Source: TWA4 sp051879195 (GTDB lineage: Bacteria; Bacillota; Clostridia; Lachnospirales; Lachnospiraceae). Taken from it: a stretch of 64,000 nucleotides of DNA. Location: assembly GCA_051879195.1 (NCBI GenBank), contig JBJELO010000208.1:28369-92368 (forward strand), written 5' to 3'. This document shows, in pieces, positions 1 to 8,672 of this stretch; position 1 is the first letter of the stretch, and every line of letters begins with the position of its first letter. The position numbers were made by a program, and so were the translations under genes. Below the pieces are notes generated by a model. It was not told the origin of the DNA, ran no database searches, and saw only the letters and a program-made list of their open reading frames with translations.

Positions 1-1
1 G

Positions 2-511
2 GAGCGGATGCTGGAGCAGCAGATCGAGCTTCTGCGGCTGCAGAAAGAGCATCTGGAACATCTGATTCAGCTTGCCTGTGAAATGAAAGAGACAGGAGTG
101 AAGATTATGGATTTTTCAGCATTTGATACTTCAAAAATCGATGAATATGCCAGACAGGCAAAAGAATCCTGGGGCGAGACTGCGGCTTATAAAGAATACG
201 AAGAAAAAAGCAGAGGGCGCAGCAGAGAGGATGAACAGGCAATGGGTGAAGGTCTGATGCAGCTTTTTGTGGAATTTGGTAATATGAAGCGAAACGGCAT
301 GGAACCGTCCGATGAGACGGTGCAGAAACAGGTGGAGAAACTGCAGGCGTATATTACGGAACATTATTATACATGCACAAAGGAGATTCTTCAGGGACTT
401 GGCTGCATGTATTCCGGAGGCGGTGAGATGACGGACAACATCAACAAAGCCGGCGGAGAAGGAACGGCGGAATTTACAGACCGGGCAATTCGGATTTTCT
501 GCGGCAGATAA
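2..511 (+). CDS. MerR-family regulator with TipAS drug-sensing domain (5' end cut by window)
   Basis: The frame is open from the first full codon, so the DNA-binding head lies outside the window; the first internal ATG is at position 8. What remains is the end of a dimerisation coiled coil (LEQQIELLRLQKEHLEHLIQ) followed by an all-helical region of about 120 residues with the pattern of a TipAS antibiotic-recognition domain: a W-G-E-T-x-x-Y-K-E-Y segment, a mid-domain F-x-E-F helix and a YYTCTKEILQGLG helix near the end. MerR/TipA proteins bind a promoter with an over-long spacer and switch it on when the C-terminal domain traps a ligand. A LacI gene follows 32 bases downstream on the same strand. 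The ligand cannot be inferred. Confidence 0.8.
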   Translation, partial: ERMLEQQIELLRLQKEHLEHLIQLACEMKETGVKIMDFSAFDTSKIDEYARQAKESWGETAAYKEYEEKSRGRSREDEQAMGEGLMQLFVEFGNMKRNGMEPSDETVQKQVEKLQAYITEHYYTCTKEILQGLGCMYSGGGEMTDNINKAGGEGTAEFTDRAIRIFCGR

Positions 512-543
512 GCTGCCTGCGAAAGAAAAGTGAGGGGAAGCGA

Positions 544-1542
544 ATGGATGAACATCGGGTGAGAATCAGTGATATCGCAGAGGAGCTGGGACTGAGTACC
601 GCAACGGTATCCAATGTGCTCCACGGGAAGACGAATAAGGTTTCGGACCGGACCGTACAGAAGGTACAGGCGCTTCTGGAGGAGCGGCAGTATATTCCCA
701 GTATGGCCGGGATTCTTCTGGCCCAGAATTCTTCCAGAATCATCGGCGTGGTGGTGAACGATCACGAGAAATACGAGGGCCGGGCTCTGGAGGACGTGTT
801 TATTTCCGCTTCCCTGAACAGCCTGTCCACGGAGATTGAGGAAAACGGTCAGTTCATGATGGTGAAAAAAACGAAGGATGTGGCGGATATCATCCGTTTT
901 GCATCCATGTGGAATCTGGACGGGCTGGTTCTCATCGGATTCTGCGAGCAGGACTACATGTATCTGAGGAATCATATGCGGATTCCGTTTGTGATTTACG
1001 ACGGATACTGCAGCAGTACCGAGCGGATCTGCAACATTACCATTGATAATTACGACGGCGGTTTTCAGGTGGGAGCCTTTTTCCGGAAACGCGGTTATCG
1101 GAACGTGCTCTGCATATCCGATAATGATATCTGTATGGACAAAGAGCGTCATGACGGCTTCTGCGCGGGTTTCGGACCGGGGCAGGCAGATTTTATGATG
1201 GTGCCCATGCAGAAGGAAAAACGGATGGCGTTTTACAGAGAGCATCTGGATACAATCCGGGCGTATCCGGGAATTTTTGCGGTATCTGATTTTTATGCCG
1301 TGGAACTGATGCGTTTTCTGATGGGACATGGCATCCGTATTCCGGAGGATATTTCCATAGTTGGATTTGATGATACGCGCATGTGCGAGATGGTGTCACC
1401 TACGCTGACATCTGTCCGTCAGGATGTGTTTCTGCGAGCCAGGATTGCCGTAAAGAAGCTTCAGGAACTGAATGAGAAAAAAGAAACGGAGACGGAGGTC
1501 CGTCTTCCGGTGAAACTGATGGAACGGGAAAGCACCGGCTGA
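544..1542 (+). CDS. LacI/GalR-family transcriptional regulator
   Basis: A 332-residue one-component repressor. The N-terminal helix-turn-helix and hinge are clear (VRISDIAEELGLSTATVSNV, then LHGKTNKVSDRTVQKVQALL), followed by a periplasmic-binding-protein-like effector domain with the usual ISIVGFDD element near residue 278. The start is the ATG preceded by GAGGGGAAG. A strong intrinsic terminator closes the gene. The effector domain diverges from typical sugar repressors (for example the KKTKDVADIIRFASMW stretch), so the ligand is unknown. No sugar operon lies next to it; it follows the MerR/TipAS gene closely and may be co-transcribed with it. Identification to family is secure, regulon unknown. 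Confidence 0.9.
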   Translation: MDEHRVRISDIAEELGLSTATVSNVLHGKTNKVSDRTVQKVQALLEERQYIPSMAGILLAQNSSRIIGVVVNDHEKYEGRALEDVFISASLNSLSTEIEENGQFMMVKKTKDVADIIRFASMWNLDGLVLIGFCEQDYMYLRNHMRIPFVIYDGYCSSTERICNITIDNYDGGFQVGAFFRKRGYRNVLCISDNDICMDKERHDGFCAGFGPGQADFMMVPMQKEKRMAFYREHLDTIRAYPGIFAVSDFYAVELMRFLMGHGIRIPEDISIVGFDDTRMCEMVSPTLTSVRQDVFLRARIAVKKLQELNEKKETETEVRLPVKLMERESTG

Positions 1543-1569
1543 AAAGGAAAAAGCAGATGAAAAGCTAAA

Positions 1570-1609
1570 AAAGAGGGAGATTTGTGATTTTTCACAAATT
1601 TCCCTCTTT
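1570..1609 (+). terminator. Intrinsic terminator after the LacI gene
   Basis: An 18-bp perfect stem (AAAGAGGGAGATTTGTGA and its complement) with a 4-base loop, its right arm ending in a T-rich run. It is symmetrical enough to act on either strand. Confidence 0.85.
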
Positions 1610-1638
1610 ATATTTGTTTCAGGTTACGCGTTTAACCT

Positions 1639-1667
1639 TTGAAATTGCAGCGGTTTAAGAATACAAT
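1639..1667 (+). promoter_or_regulatory. Promoter of the first MATE gene
   Basis: TTGAAA at 1639-1644, 17-base spacer, TACAAT at 1662-1667, about 45 bases upstream of the ATG. A good sigma-A type match. Confidence 0.65.
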
Positions 1668-1712
1668 AGTGCTGTACGAACAATGTGATGTACATACAGC
1701 AAGGAGGAGAAA

Positions 1713-3053
1713 ATGATGGAACAGAAATTTTTCCGGACCGTGTGCAATCTGGCTGTGCCGGTTGCTTTGCAGTCCATGCTTCAGGCTTCCTTCAGCATTA
1801 TTGATCAGGTCATGATCGGGCAGCTGGGAAGCGTCAGTGTGGCAGGCGTAGGACTTGCCGGCAAATTTTCTTCAATTTTCAATGTGGTTGTATCGGCAAT
1901 CGGAGCGGTGGCCGGTATTATGATTTCCCAGTATATGGGACAGAAAAATGACAGGGAGATTTCCAGAAGCTTTTTCGTAAATCTGGGAGCGGCTGTGGGG
2001 CTGGCTGTTCTGTTTACACTGGCATCCCTGTTGCTGCCGGAACAGATTCTGGGACTTTATACGACGGATCGTGCCACCGTACAGACGGGGGCAGGTTATC
2101 TGTTTCTTCTGGGAGGGATGTTTCTGCCTGCGGCCTGCGCTACGATGCTGTCCGCCATGCTGCGGTGCATGGAAAAGGCTTCCCTGCCGCTGTACGCCAG
2201 TATTGTGGCGGCTGTGCTGAATACCGCGCTGAATTACGTGCTGATTTTCGGACATTTCGGTTTCAGCGCCATGGGAGCTGACGGAGCAGCTGCTGCAACG
2301 GTGATTTCACAGCTGGCCAATTGTCTGATCATGCTGGTCATGATGCTGCGTTACAGAAGTGTTTTCCAGGAAGGAAAAGGGCAGAAAGGCAGTCGTTCCG
2401 GTTTTCAGTGGAAACAGTATGCAGCCATGCTGCTGCCGGTTCTGATCTGCGAGTTTATGTGGTCTCTCGGGGAAAATGTATATACCGGAATCTACGGTCA
2501 TCTGGGGACAGCGGCCACGGCGGCCATGACTCTGAGCAATCCGGTGCAGGGGCTGCTGATCGGGGCGCTCTGCGGTCTGTCTCAGGCAGCGGCTGTTATC
2601 ATAGGCAAAAAGCTGGGCAACGCAGAATACGAGGAAGCGTATCAGGCAGCGAAAAAACTGCTGTTTTACGGTTTTGTGGGATCGATGATACTCTCGGCCT
2701 GCATTATTTTATCATCGCCTTTGTACGTAACGGTTTATCAGGTGGAAGACAATGTCAGGATGCTTACCCGGTATATTCTGATTGCCTATGCGGTCATTGC
2801 CCCCTTCAAGGTGCAGAATATGATTCTTGGCGGCGGGGTGCTGCGCAGCGGCGGAAAAACGGAATATGTTATGTTCGTTGATCTGATCGGTACCTGGATA
2901 TTCGGTGTACCGCTGGGGATGCTTTCTGCATTTGTATTCAAACTGCCGGTGCACTGGGTGTATTTTATCCTGTCCCTGGAGGAATGTGTCCGCTTCGGAA
3001 TATCCGTAGTCATATTCCGAAAACGAAGGTGGATGCAGAAGCTGAAAAGCTGA
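1713..3053 (+). CDS. MATE-family multidrug/cation antiporter
   Basis: A 446-residue, very hydrophobic protein with about 12 membrane segments and the MATE layout of two similar halves: the first opens with ALQSMLQASFSIIDQVMIGQ (residues about 15-35), the second near residue 240 with a comparable LICEFMWSLGENVYTGIYG segment. MATE proteins expel drugs or metabolites across the cytoplasmic membrane using a Na+ or H+ gradient. The start is supported by AAGGAGGAG directly upstream. It has its own promoter and no regulator in the same transcript. A second MATE protein is encoded at 24323-25768; the two differ in length and flanking control, so they are not a recent duplication. Substrate unknown. 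Confidence 0.9.
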   Translation: MMEQKFFRTVCNLAVPVALQSMLQASFSIIDQVMIGQLGSVSVAGVGLAGKFSSIFNVVVSAIGAVAGIMISQYMGQKNDREISRSFFVNLGAAVGLAVLFTLASLLLPEQILGLYTTDRATVQTGAGYLFLLGGMFLPAACATMLSAMLRCMEKASLPLYASIVAAVLNTALNYVLIFGHFGFSAMGADGAAAATVISQLANCLIMLVMMLRYRSVFQEGKGQKGSRSGFQWKQYAAMLLPVLICEFMWSLGENVYTGIYGHLGTAATAAMTLSNPVQGLLIGALCGLSQAAAVIIGKKLGNAEYEEAYQAAKKLLFYGFVGSMILSACIILSSPLYVTVYQVEDNVRMLTRYILIAYAVIAPFKVQNMILGGGVLRSGGKTEYVMFVDLIGTWIFGVPLGMLSAFVFKLPVHWVYFILSLEECVRFGISVVIFRKRRWMQKLKS

Positions 3054-3073
3054 GTGGTTTGCAGTGATCTGTA

Positions 3074-3102
3074 TTGTTTTTGTCCTGAACAAACTGTATA
3101 AT
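3074..3102 (+). promoter_or_regulatory. Promoter of the AAA ATPase gene
   Basis: TTGTTT at 3074-3079, 17-base spacer, perfect TATAAT at 3097-3102, 29 bases before the start codon. Confidence 0.65.
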
Positions 3103-3130
3103 ATGTGTAAGCTCAGGAAGGAGAAAACAG

Positions 3131-4714
3131 ATGCCGAAAAAATTTAATATCACAGGAACCTGTATCCCGGAAAAAAATTACATGGTTGATATGAATGGAA
3201 GAATTGATGAAACTATTACTTCGTATATCAAAGAAGGGAAGTATTTTACTATCAACAGGGCAAGACAGTACGGCAAAACAACAATGTTGTATTTGCTGGA
3301 AGAGCGGATGAAATCGCAGTATATTGTACTGAGTCTGAGTTTTGAAGCAGCGGACGATTATTTCAATTCGTTATATAATCTGGCAGAAGGTCTGGTGATG
3401 GATATCAGTGATGCACTGGCAATACAGGGCATTTCGCAGGATATTATCAGTACCTGGAATGAATCTGTATCAGAACGTTTCCCTATGCGGTCTTTAGGCA
3501 ATAAGATATCTGAACTCTGCAGAAATTGTGATAAAGATATTGTTCTGATGATCGACGAAGTTGATCAGAGTTCGGATAATCAGATATTTTTGACTTTTCT
3601 GGGACTTTTAAGATCGAAATATCTTCGTCAGAGACAGGGAAAAGATACTACATTTAAATCGGTGATACTTGCCGGAGTGTACGATATAAAAAACCTTAAG
3701 TTGAAACTGCGTCCCGGAGAAGAATCCAAATATAACAGTCCATGGAATATTGCAGCAGATTTTTCTGTTGATATGTGCTTTTATCCAGAGGACATTGCGT
3801 CCATGCTCCGGGAATACGAACAGGATTATCATACTGAGATGGATATTCCATTGATCAGTCAACAGATTTATGATTATACTTCCGGATATCCGTATCTGGT
3901 ATCAAGAATCTGTCAGCTGATGGATGAGAAATTGCCGGGAAAAATCGAATTTCCTGATAGAAAAGCTGCATGGACACGTGAAGGTGTTGTGGCTGCAGAA
4001 TTACTTCTTCGAAAGGAATCCAATACACTGTTTGATGATATGGTCAAAAAATTGAGCGATTACCCTCTGCTGAAAGAGATGATCCAGAATATTTTATTCA
4101 CGGGATATTCCTATCCGTTTGATAAAGAAAATCAGCTTATTAATCTGGGATACACATTTGGATTTCTGAAAGATAAAGATGGCACGGTAGTATTGTCAAA
4201 TCGAATCTTTGAAACGCGTATGTATGATTTGTTCATTTCGGAAATGGCTGTTGATAATGCGATGTATCAGGTTGGAGCATCAGACAGAAATCAATTTGTA
4301 ATATCCGGAAAACTTCAGATGGATCAGGTTATGAGAAAATTTTTTGAGTATTTTACGGAAATATATCGTGATAGTGATGAGAAATTTATTGAAGATCAGG
4401 GAAGAAAACTTTTTCTTCTGTATTTAAAGCCGATTATTAATGGGAGTGGCAATTATTATGTTGAAGCTCAGACCAGAGATCTGAAGAGAACTGACATTAT
4501 TGTTGATTATCATGGAGTACAATATGTTATTGAGTTGAAAATATGGCATGGTGATGAATATAACAGACGCGGTGAAAATCAGTTGTTTGAGTATCTTGAG
4601 TATTATAAGCAGGATACAGGATATATGTTGAGTTTCAATTTTAATAAAAGGAAACATACAGGAATTCGGGAACTGGTTAAAAATGGTAAACGAATTATGG
4701 AAATAGTGGTTTAA
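3131..4714 (+). CDS. AAA-like ATPase with C-terminal PD-(D/E)XK nuclease-like domain
   Basis: A 527-residue protein. The N-terminal half is a P-loop ATPase of the AAA-like group common in Clostridia and Bacteroidetes: Walker A-like FTINRARQYGKTTMLYLLEE near residue 50 and Walker B IVLMIDEVDQ near residue 140. The C-terminal 130 residues hold a nuclease-like core: YYVEAQTRDLKRTDIIVDYH (acidic residue in TDIIV), then YVIELKIWHG (the E-x-K pair), then a Q-L-x-E-Y-L helix. This two-domain build is the DUF1703/PDDEXK_9-linked family, suspected mobile or defence-related but uncharacterised. It has its own promoter, a strong RBS (AGGAAGGAG) and a terminator. It is visibly more A+T-rich than the flanking genes, suggesting transfer. 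The function is not known. Confidence 0.75.
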   Translation: MPKKFNITGTCIPEKNYMVDMNGRIDETITSYIKEGKYFTINRARQYGKTTMLYLLEERMKSQYIVLSLSFEAADDYFNSLYNLAEGLVMDISDALAIQGISQDIISTWNESVSERFPMRSLGNKISELCRNCDKDIVLMIDEVDQSSDNQIFLTFLGLLRSKYLRQRQGKDTTFKSVILAGVYDIKNLKLKLRPGEESKYNSPWNIAADFSVDMCFYPEDIASMLREYEQDYHTEMDIPLISQQIYDYTSGYPYLVSRICQLMDEKLPGKIEFPDRKAAWTREGVVAAELLLRKESNTLFDDMVKKLSDYPLLKEMIQNILFTGYSYPFDKENQLINLGYTFGFLKDKDGTVVLSNRIFETRMYDLFISEMAVDNAMYQVGASDRNQFVISGKLQMDQVMRKFFEYFTEIYRDSDEKFIEDQGRKLFLLYLKPIINGSGNYYVEAQTRDLKRTDIIVDYHGVQYVIELKIWHGDEYNRRGENQLFEYLEYYKQDTGYMLSFNFNKRKHTGIRELVKNGKRIMEIVV

Positions 4715-4718
4715 AACA

Positions 4719-4758
4719 GCCCCCTGCTGTCTGGAAAATCCAGCAGACAGCAGGGGGC
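4719..4758. terminator. Shared bidirectional terminator (AAA ATPase / purC)
   Basis: A 14-bp GC-rich stem (GCCCCCTGCTGTCT and its complement) around a short A-rich loop, lying between the convergent ends of the ATPase gene and purC. Confidence 0.8.
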
Positions 4759-4810
4759 ACTGTTATTTCATTTTCAGATAAAATCGTATCCGCAGCTGCA
4801 GATTGCCGTA

Positions 4811-5674
4811 TTACTGAAGCTTCTTGCCTGTCAGCATCTCGTAGCTCTGCAGATATTTGTCGATGGTTTTTTCTACGATTTCGTCGGGCAGAGTCCAGTT
4901 GTTGTCCGGGTTGGCTTTCAGCCAGTCGCGGGCAAACTGCTTGTCAAAGGAGGGCTGACCGTGGCCGGGTTCATATCCGTCAGCAGGCCAGAAACGGGAG
5001 CTGTCGGGTGTGAGCATCTCGTCACCGATCACGATATTGCCGTTCTCATCAAGACCGAATTCAAATTTGGTATCTGCGATAATGATACCGCGGCTCAGTG
5101 CGTAATCGGCACATTTTTTATAAAGAGCGATTGTGCAGTCGCGAAGCTTTGCAGCATATTCCTCACCTTTACCGGGGAAATATTTTTCCAGATGAGTGAT
5201 GCTCTGCTCATAGGAAATATTCTCATCGTGGTCGCCGATCTCTGCTTTTGTGGAAGGTGTATAGATCGGTTCGGGCAGTTTGTCGGATTCCTTCAGACCT
5301 TCAGGAAGTCTGATGCCGCATACAGTACCGTCTTTCTGATAGCTCGCCCAGCCGCTGCCGGTGATGTAGCCGCGGACGATACACTCGATGGGAAGCATGT
5401 TCAGCTTTTTGCACATCATGCTGTTCCCGTCAAACTGAGGCTGCTGGAAAAATTCGGGCATATCCTTCACATCTGTGGAAATCATGTGATTGGGAAGGAT
5501 ATCCTGTGTCAGGTCAAACCAGAATCTGGACATCTGAGTCAGAACCGTTCCCTTTTTTGTAACAGTATTATTCAGAATTACGTCAAAACAGCTGATGCGG
5601 TCAGTTGCAACCATGATCAGACTGTCACCATTATCATAGATCTCGCGTACTTTACCTTCTTTGATCGGTTTCAT
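4811..5674 (-). CDS. purC: Phosphoribosylaminoimidazole-succinocarboxamide synthase (SAICAR synthetase)
   Basis: A 287-residue enzyme of purine biosynthesis joining CAIR and aspartate with ATP to give SAICAR. Family signatures are intact: GKVREIYD (ATP-binding strand, residues 7-14), the DRISCFDVIL segment, LPIECIVRGYITGSGW and IIIADTKFEFGLD. The length is that of the longer bacterial/fungal-like form. It stands alone: no other pur genes are in the window. The start codon is preceded on the reverse strand by GAGGTG. The roughly 80-base leader can form a GC-rich hairpin, but no known purine riboswitch core was recognised. Confidence 0.97.
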   Translation of the reverse strand: MKPIKEGKVREIYDNGDSLIMVATDRISCFDVILNNTVTKKGTVLTQMSRFWFDLTQDILPNHMISTDVKDMPEFFQQPQFDGNSMMCKKLNMLPIECIVRGYITGSGWASYQKDGTVCGIRLPEGLKESDKLPEPIYTPSTKAEIGDHDENISYEQSITHLEKYFPGKGEEYAAKLRDCTIALYKKCADYALSRGIIIADTKFEFGLDENGNIVIGDEMLTPDSSRFWPADGYEPGHGQPSFDKQFARDWLKANPDNNWTLPDEIVEKTIDKYLQSYEMLTGKKLQ

Positions 5675-5949
5675 TCTTGCACCTCGCTATAGTATGTATG
5701 TTTATATGTGTTAAACAATCTGCAGCGGGCCGTACAGGCTTCTTTCGTCCGCGGACTGCTGCAACAACGTTTATCATACCACAGATGAAAATGCAAAGCC
5801 AGTTCTTTTTAAGAGATATTTTCCTGGGAATCCGGCGATTTTTTATGAGGTATACACAATGCGGCTGCCGGGTGTATGATGGAATCAGAGAAAATACCGG
5901 GACAAACCGGAAAAATAATTAAGCAGCATATAAAAACATTGTAAACCTA
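5675..5949. other. Intergenic region upstream of purC
   Basis: Holds the purC leader and promoter region: a TATGAT box reads toward purC near 5772-5777, and a GC-rich potential hairpin (about 5719-5765) precedes the RBS. An 81-codon forward open frame here has no RBS or recognisable protein pattern and is not called. Confidence 0.4.
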
Positions 5950-5978
5950 TTGACAAAGTAGGTTATGAATGGTATGAT
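5950..5978 (+). promoter_or_regulatory. Promoter of the SGNH hydrolase/azlCD operon
   Basis: Perfect TTGACA at 5950-5955, 17-base spacer, TATGAT at 5973-5978. It leaves a leader of about 125 bases before the first start codon; no riboswitch was recognised in it. Confidence 0.75.
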
Positions 5979-6110
5979 TTCCACATCTACAGCGGGGAAA
6001 GAAAGTAAGTAATGCAAAAAAAAGTGTGATTTTGTCTGGTTATAATTGAAGAAGAAAAGAACAGATATAAATATCAGCAGTCAGCAGATCGGAAGAGGTG
6101 AACAGAAAAG

Positions 6111-6743
6111 ATGAGACAGATTTTGTGTTTTGGAGATTCCAATACCTGGGGACTGGTTGCCGGTACCATGAAGAGGCATCCCTGGAGTGAAAGGTGGACA
6201 GGGATTCTTCAGGAGAGACTGGTGAATCAGGATATTCGGATTGTAGAAGAAGGGCTTTGCGGGAGAACAACAGTATTTGAAGATGAAAGAAGAGGCGGCC
6301 GCCGGGGAGCGGATGTCTTTCCTGTGCTGCTGGAAACACATGCGCCTGATCTGACTGTTATCATGCTGGGGACCAATGACTGCAAGGCGGCCTACGGGGC
6401 TACAGCGGATGAAATCGGACAGGGAATCGAGCTTTTACTGGATCAGCTTGACAGATACGCGCCGGAAAGCAGGACACTTCTGGTGTCTCCGATCCATCTT
6501 GGCAATCAGGTGTGGAAGGATGAATATGATCCGGAGTTTAATTCGGAATCGGTAAAAACATCAAGGGAGCTGAAACGGGTGTACGGAAAGATCGCCGGGA
6601 AACACCGGATAGAATTTATGGCGGCTTCCGATTATGCACGGCCAAGTGATGCCGATATGGAACATCTGGATAAAAACGGACATCTGGCGCTGGCAGATGC
6701 CATGTACCGGAAGATTGCCGGGATGCTGCAGGTGGCAGGATGA
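6111..6743 (+). CDS. SGNH/GDSL-family hydrolase (esterase/lipase type)
   Basis: A 210-residue cytosolic-looking protein with no signal peptide. All four SGNH blocks are visible: GDSN with nucleophile Ser10, the oxyanion glycine in block II, GTND (near residue 87) and the C-terminal Asp-x-x-His pair in DKNGHLALAD. It resembles arylesterase/acyl-hydrolase members. The TGA stop overlaps the ATG of azlC (ATGA), so the three genes 6111-7767 are probably one transcript, although a link between ester hydrolysis and branched-chain amino-acid export is not obvious. Start supported by GAAGAGGTG upstream. Substrate unknown. Confidence 0.9.
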   Translation: MRQILCFGDSNTWGLVAGTMKRHPWSERWTGILQERLVNQDIRIVEEGLCGRTTVFEDERRGGRRGADVFPVLLETHAPDLTVIMLGTNDCKAAYGATADEIGQGIELLLDQLDRYAPESRTLLVSPIHLGNQVWKDEYDPEFNSESVKTSRELKRVYGKIAGKHRIEFMAASDYARPSDADMEHLDKNGHLALADAMYRKIAGMLQVAG

Positions 6744-7438
6744 AAAAAGAAATTCTGCTCAGATCCTTCACAGCATCCCTGCCTATTATGTGCAGTTATC
6801 TGTTTGTCAGCATGGCATATGGAATTATGATGGAAGAAGCGGGATTTGGCTGGTATTATTCTTTGCTGATCAGCATGACGGTTTATACGGGAGCTTTTCA
6901 GTTTGTACTGATTACGTTTCTCAGCAGCGGTGCTTCCCTGCTGACCATCGGCCTGACGGCGCTCCTTATGAACAGCAGACAGACCTTTTACAGCCTGTCA
7001 TTTATCGATACTTTCAAAAAGATGGGCAGAAAGAAACTTTACATGATTCATACCATGACGGATGAAACCTATGCGGTCAACTGCTCCCTGAATATGGAGG
7101 AGCATGACAAAGAGGAAGTGATGTTTCATGTAGCTCTCTTCAGCAGATGCTACTGGATGATCGGTGCAGTGGCGGGCGGCATTATGGGACAGATCATTCC
7201 TTTTGAACTGGAAGGAATCGATTTCTGCATGACTGCCCTGTTTGTCATTATCTTTATCGATCAATGGGAAAAAACGGAGAATCACAAGCCGGCACTGACC
7301 GGCCTGGGAGCGGGAATCATCTGCCGTCTTCTGTTTGACAAAAACAGTTTTATGCTTCCCGCCCTGCTTCTCACATCCGGCCTGCTGCTGGCACAGCAGA
7401 AAAGAAAGCGGGAAACCGCGGTGAGCGGGGAGGTATAG
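6740..7438 (+). CDS. azlC: AzlC-family branched-chain amino-acid exporter, large subunit
   Basis: A 232-residue integral membrane protein beginning with the AzlC pattern (ASLPIMCSYLFVSMAYGIMM) and carrying the TGAFQFVLITFLSSGAS and LMNSRQTFYSLSF blocks typical of the family. With the small AzlD partner encoded 5 bases downstream it forms a two-subunit exporter known in other Firmicutes to export branched-chain amino acids and analogues. It overlaps the preceding hydrolase gene by 4 bases. No Lrp-type regulator (AzlB) is nearby. Confidence 0.93.
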   Translation: MKKEILLRSFTASLPIMCSYLFVSMAYGIMMEEAGFGWYYSLLISMTVYTGAFQFVLITFLSSGASLLTIGLTALLMNSRQTFYSLSFIDTFKKMGRKKLYMIHTMTDETYAVNCSLNMEEHDKEEVMFHVALFSRCYWMIGAVAGGIMGQIIPFELEGIDFCMTALFVIIFIDQWEKTENHKPALTGLGAGIICRLLFDKNSFMLPALLLTSGLLLAQQKRKRETAVSGEV

Positions 7439-7443
7439 AATCC

Positions 7444-7767
7444 ATGAGTCGTGAAATGATTTTTCTGGCTGTTTTTATATCTGCAGCCTGTACATTTTTT
7501 CTGCGTGCACTGCCGTTTCTGGCTTTTCATGGAGAAAAACGAATCCCGGAATCGCTGGAACAGCTGGGGCTGGTACTGCCTGCAGCGATCATGGCAGTAC
7601 TGATCGTATACTGTCTGAAGGATATCGGAGATGATTTTCCACACATATTTGTGCCGCGGATCTTGTCCGTGGCGGTGGTGGCGGGCAGTTATAAATGGAA
7701 ACATAATACGATGGCAAGCATACTGCTGGGGACACTGTGCCATATGGCTCTGCTGAGAATTTTGTAG
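7444..7767 (+). CDS. azlD: AzlD-family branched-chain amino-acid transport protein, small subunit
   Basis: A 107-residue protein with about four membrane helices; ISAACTFFLRALPFLAF near the start and LPAAIMAVLIVYCLKD in the middle are AzlD hallmarks. It follows azlC by 5 bases. The stop codon overlaps by one base a copy of the dispersed repeat described at 7767. Confidence 0.92.
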   Translation: MSREMIFLAVFISAACTFFLRALPFLAFHGEKRIPESLEQLGLVLPAAIMAVLIVYCLKDIGDDFPHIFVPRILSVAVVAGSYKWKHNTMASILLGTLCHMALLRIL

Positions 7768-7782
7768 TTACTGTTCAGAGCC
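7767..7782 (+). repeat. Dispersed repeat GTTACTGTTCAGAGCC, copy 1
   Basis: Exact 16-mer, also exact at 51873-51888 and, inverted, at 18955-18970; near copies at 53102-53116, 44324-44335 and 30342-30354. Similarity with the 51873 copy continues to 28 bases (both run on into CT, any base, GAAAAC). Confidence 0.8.
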
Positions 7783-7890
7783 AGTCTGGAAAACACTGCG
7801 TGTTTCCTCGGTGCGGCGCATCTGCCAAATAGATTCAGGCAATAACAGCAATATACTGTAGTAAATTAGTCCAGAAAGTTTCGTGCAAAA

Positions 7891-7921
7891 TATTGCAATA
7901 TAATGTAAAATGAGTTATAAT
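7891..7921 (+). promoter_or_regulatory. Rubredoxin promoter with palindromic -35 element
   Basis: TTGCAA at 7893-7898, 17-base spacer, TATAAT at 7916-7921. The -35 is embedded in TATTGCAATATAA (7891-7903), followed three bases later by AAAATG. The same arrangement occurs upstream of the rubrerythrin gene at 30216-30237. Confidence 0.7.
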
Positions 7922-7974
7922 ATCTGTGCAATTTCATTATGGATGCAATGATAAAAGAAGGAGGATGAGCGTCT

Positions 7975-8130
7975 ATGAAGTATGTATGTGAAGTTTGCGG
8001 ATGGGAATATGATGAAGAACAGGGATATCCCGAAGGCGGTATCGCTCCCGGTACAAAGTGGGAAGATGTTCCTGAAGATTTTGAGTGTCCCGATTGCGGC
8101 GTAGGTAAAGATCAGTTCGAAACTGCATAA
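7975..8130 (+). CDS. rub: Rubredoxin
   Basis: A 51-residue one-electron carrier. The Fe(SCys)4 site is complete: C5-E-V-C8-G near the N-terminus and C38-P-D-C41-G near the C-terminus, with the canonical YDEEQGYPEGGIAPGTKWED stretch between them. The start is the ATG after GAAGGAGGATGAG. In anaerobes it passes electrons to rubrerythrin, flavodiiron protein or superoxide reductase; the first two are also encoded in this window. It is monocistronic, with its own promoter and terminator. Confidence 0.97.
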   Translation: MKYVCEVCGWEYDEEQGYPEGGIAPGTKWEDVPEDFECPDCGVGKDQFETA

Positions 8131-8182
8131 TTGCCCGGAATGCCGGAAGACTGGATTTGAAATAAGTGAATATAGTGAAAGA

Positions 8183-8225
8183 GACCTGCCGTACGCGTAA
8201 TCGACACGCTGCGGCAGGTCTTTTT
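8183..8225 (+). terminator. Terminator after rubredoxin
   Basis: A 9-bp stem (GACCTGCCG with its complement CGGCAGGTC) enclosing a 20-base loop with further pairing, followed by TTTTT. Confidence 0.8.
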
Positions 8226-8226
8226 G

Positions 8227-8672
8227 TCACCGGATTTCGTAAGGCTGGAAAATCCGTCGGAAAAGAAAGGATTCCACGTAGGTAAATGCAGAAAAGCCGA
8301 TTACACATCCCAGAATCAGTACGAAAAAAGCAGTATAAACTGAGTACATGCACAGAAAGAGAACAGGGATATTCAGCAGGACCAGAAGAAAAAAGGAGCG
8401 GTACTGCGTTACGATCATAAAAGTCCGCCTGCCGGAATAAAGACGAGAAATGCAGCAGTTGCCTGCAGAAAGTTTTCGCGAAACGCATGAACATAGTTTT
8501 TACTGATATAGGATTCTTCGTCATGTACAACTTTCATGCTGACGGAAAAGAGTGCCGTCAGCGAAGCACCGATCGTGATGATTGGAAGCGAAGTCAGCAG
8601 AAAAAGAAAATTCAATACCAGAAGATCCATCAGTCTGGAAAGCACATCCATGATTTTAAATTCCTGAGTCAT
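8227..8672 (-). pseudogene. YesL-like (DUF624) membrane protein gene, internally deleted and split
   Basis: Two overlapping reverse frames together give the two ends of a YesL/DUF624 protein. The upstream piece (8672-8415, 85 codons, RBS AGGTGG) has the family head: first helix LLVLNFLFLLTSLPIITIGA, then ISKNYVHAFRENFLQA. It stops in a TGA that overlaps the ATG of the second piece (8418-8227, 63 codons), which carries a hydrophobic stretch and the family-like tail YVESFLFRRIFQPYEIR. Intact members have about 200-220 residues; roughly 60 residues from the middle are missing and the frame has shifted. YesL genes usually accompany sugar ABC transporters and glycoside hydrolases, which fits the adjacent lacZ. 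The break could in principle be a programmed split, but decay is likelier. Confidence 0.7.

Noticed and set aside
5677..5922. 81-codon forward open frame upstream of purC
   Set aside because: Overlaps the purC leader in antisense, lacks an RBS and shows no family pattern.
7973..8530. 185-codon reverse open frame over rubredoxin and the YesL remnant
   Set aside because: Covers rubredoxin in antisense and crosses its terminator; no start signal.
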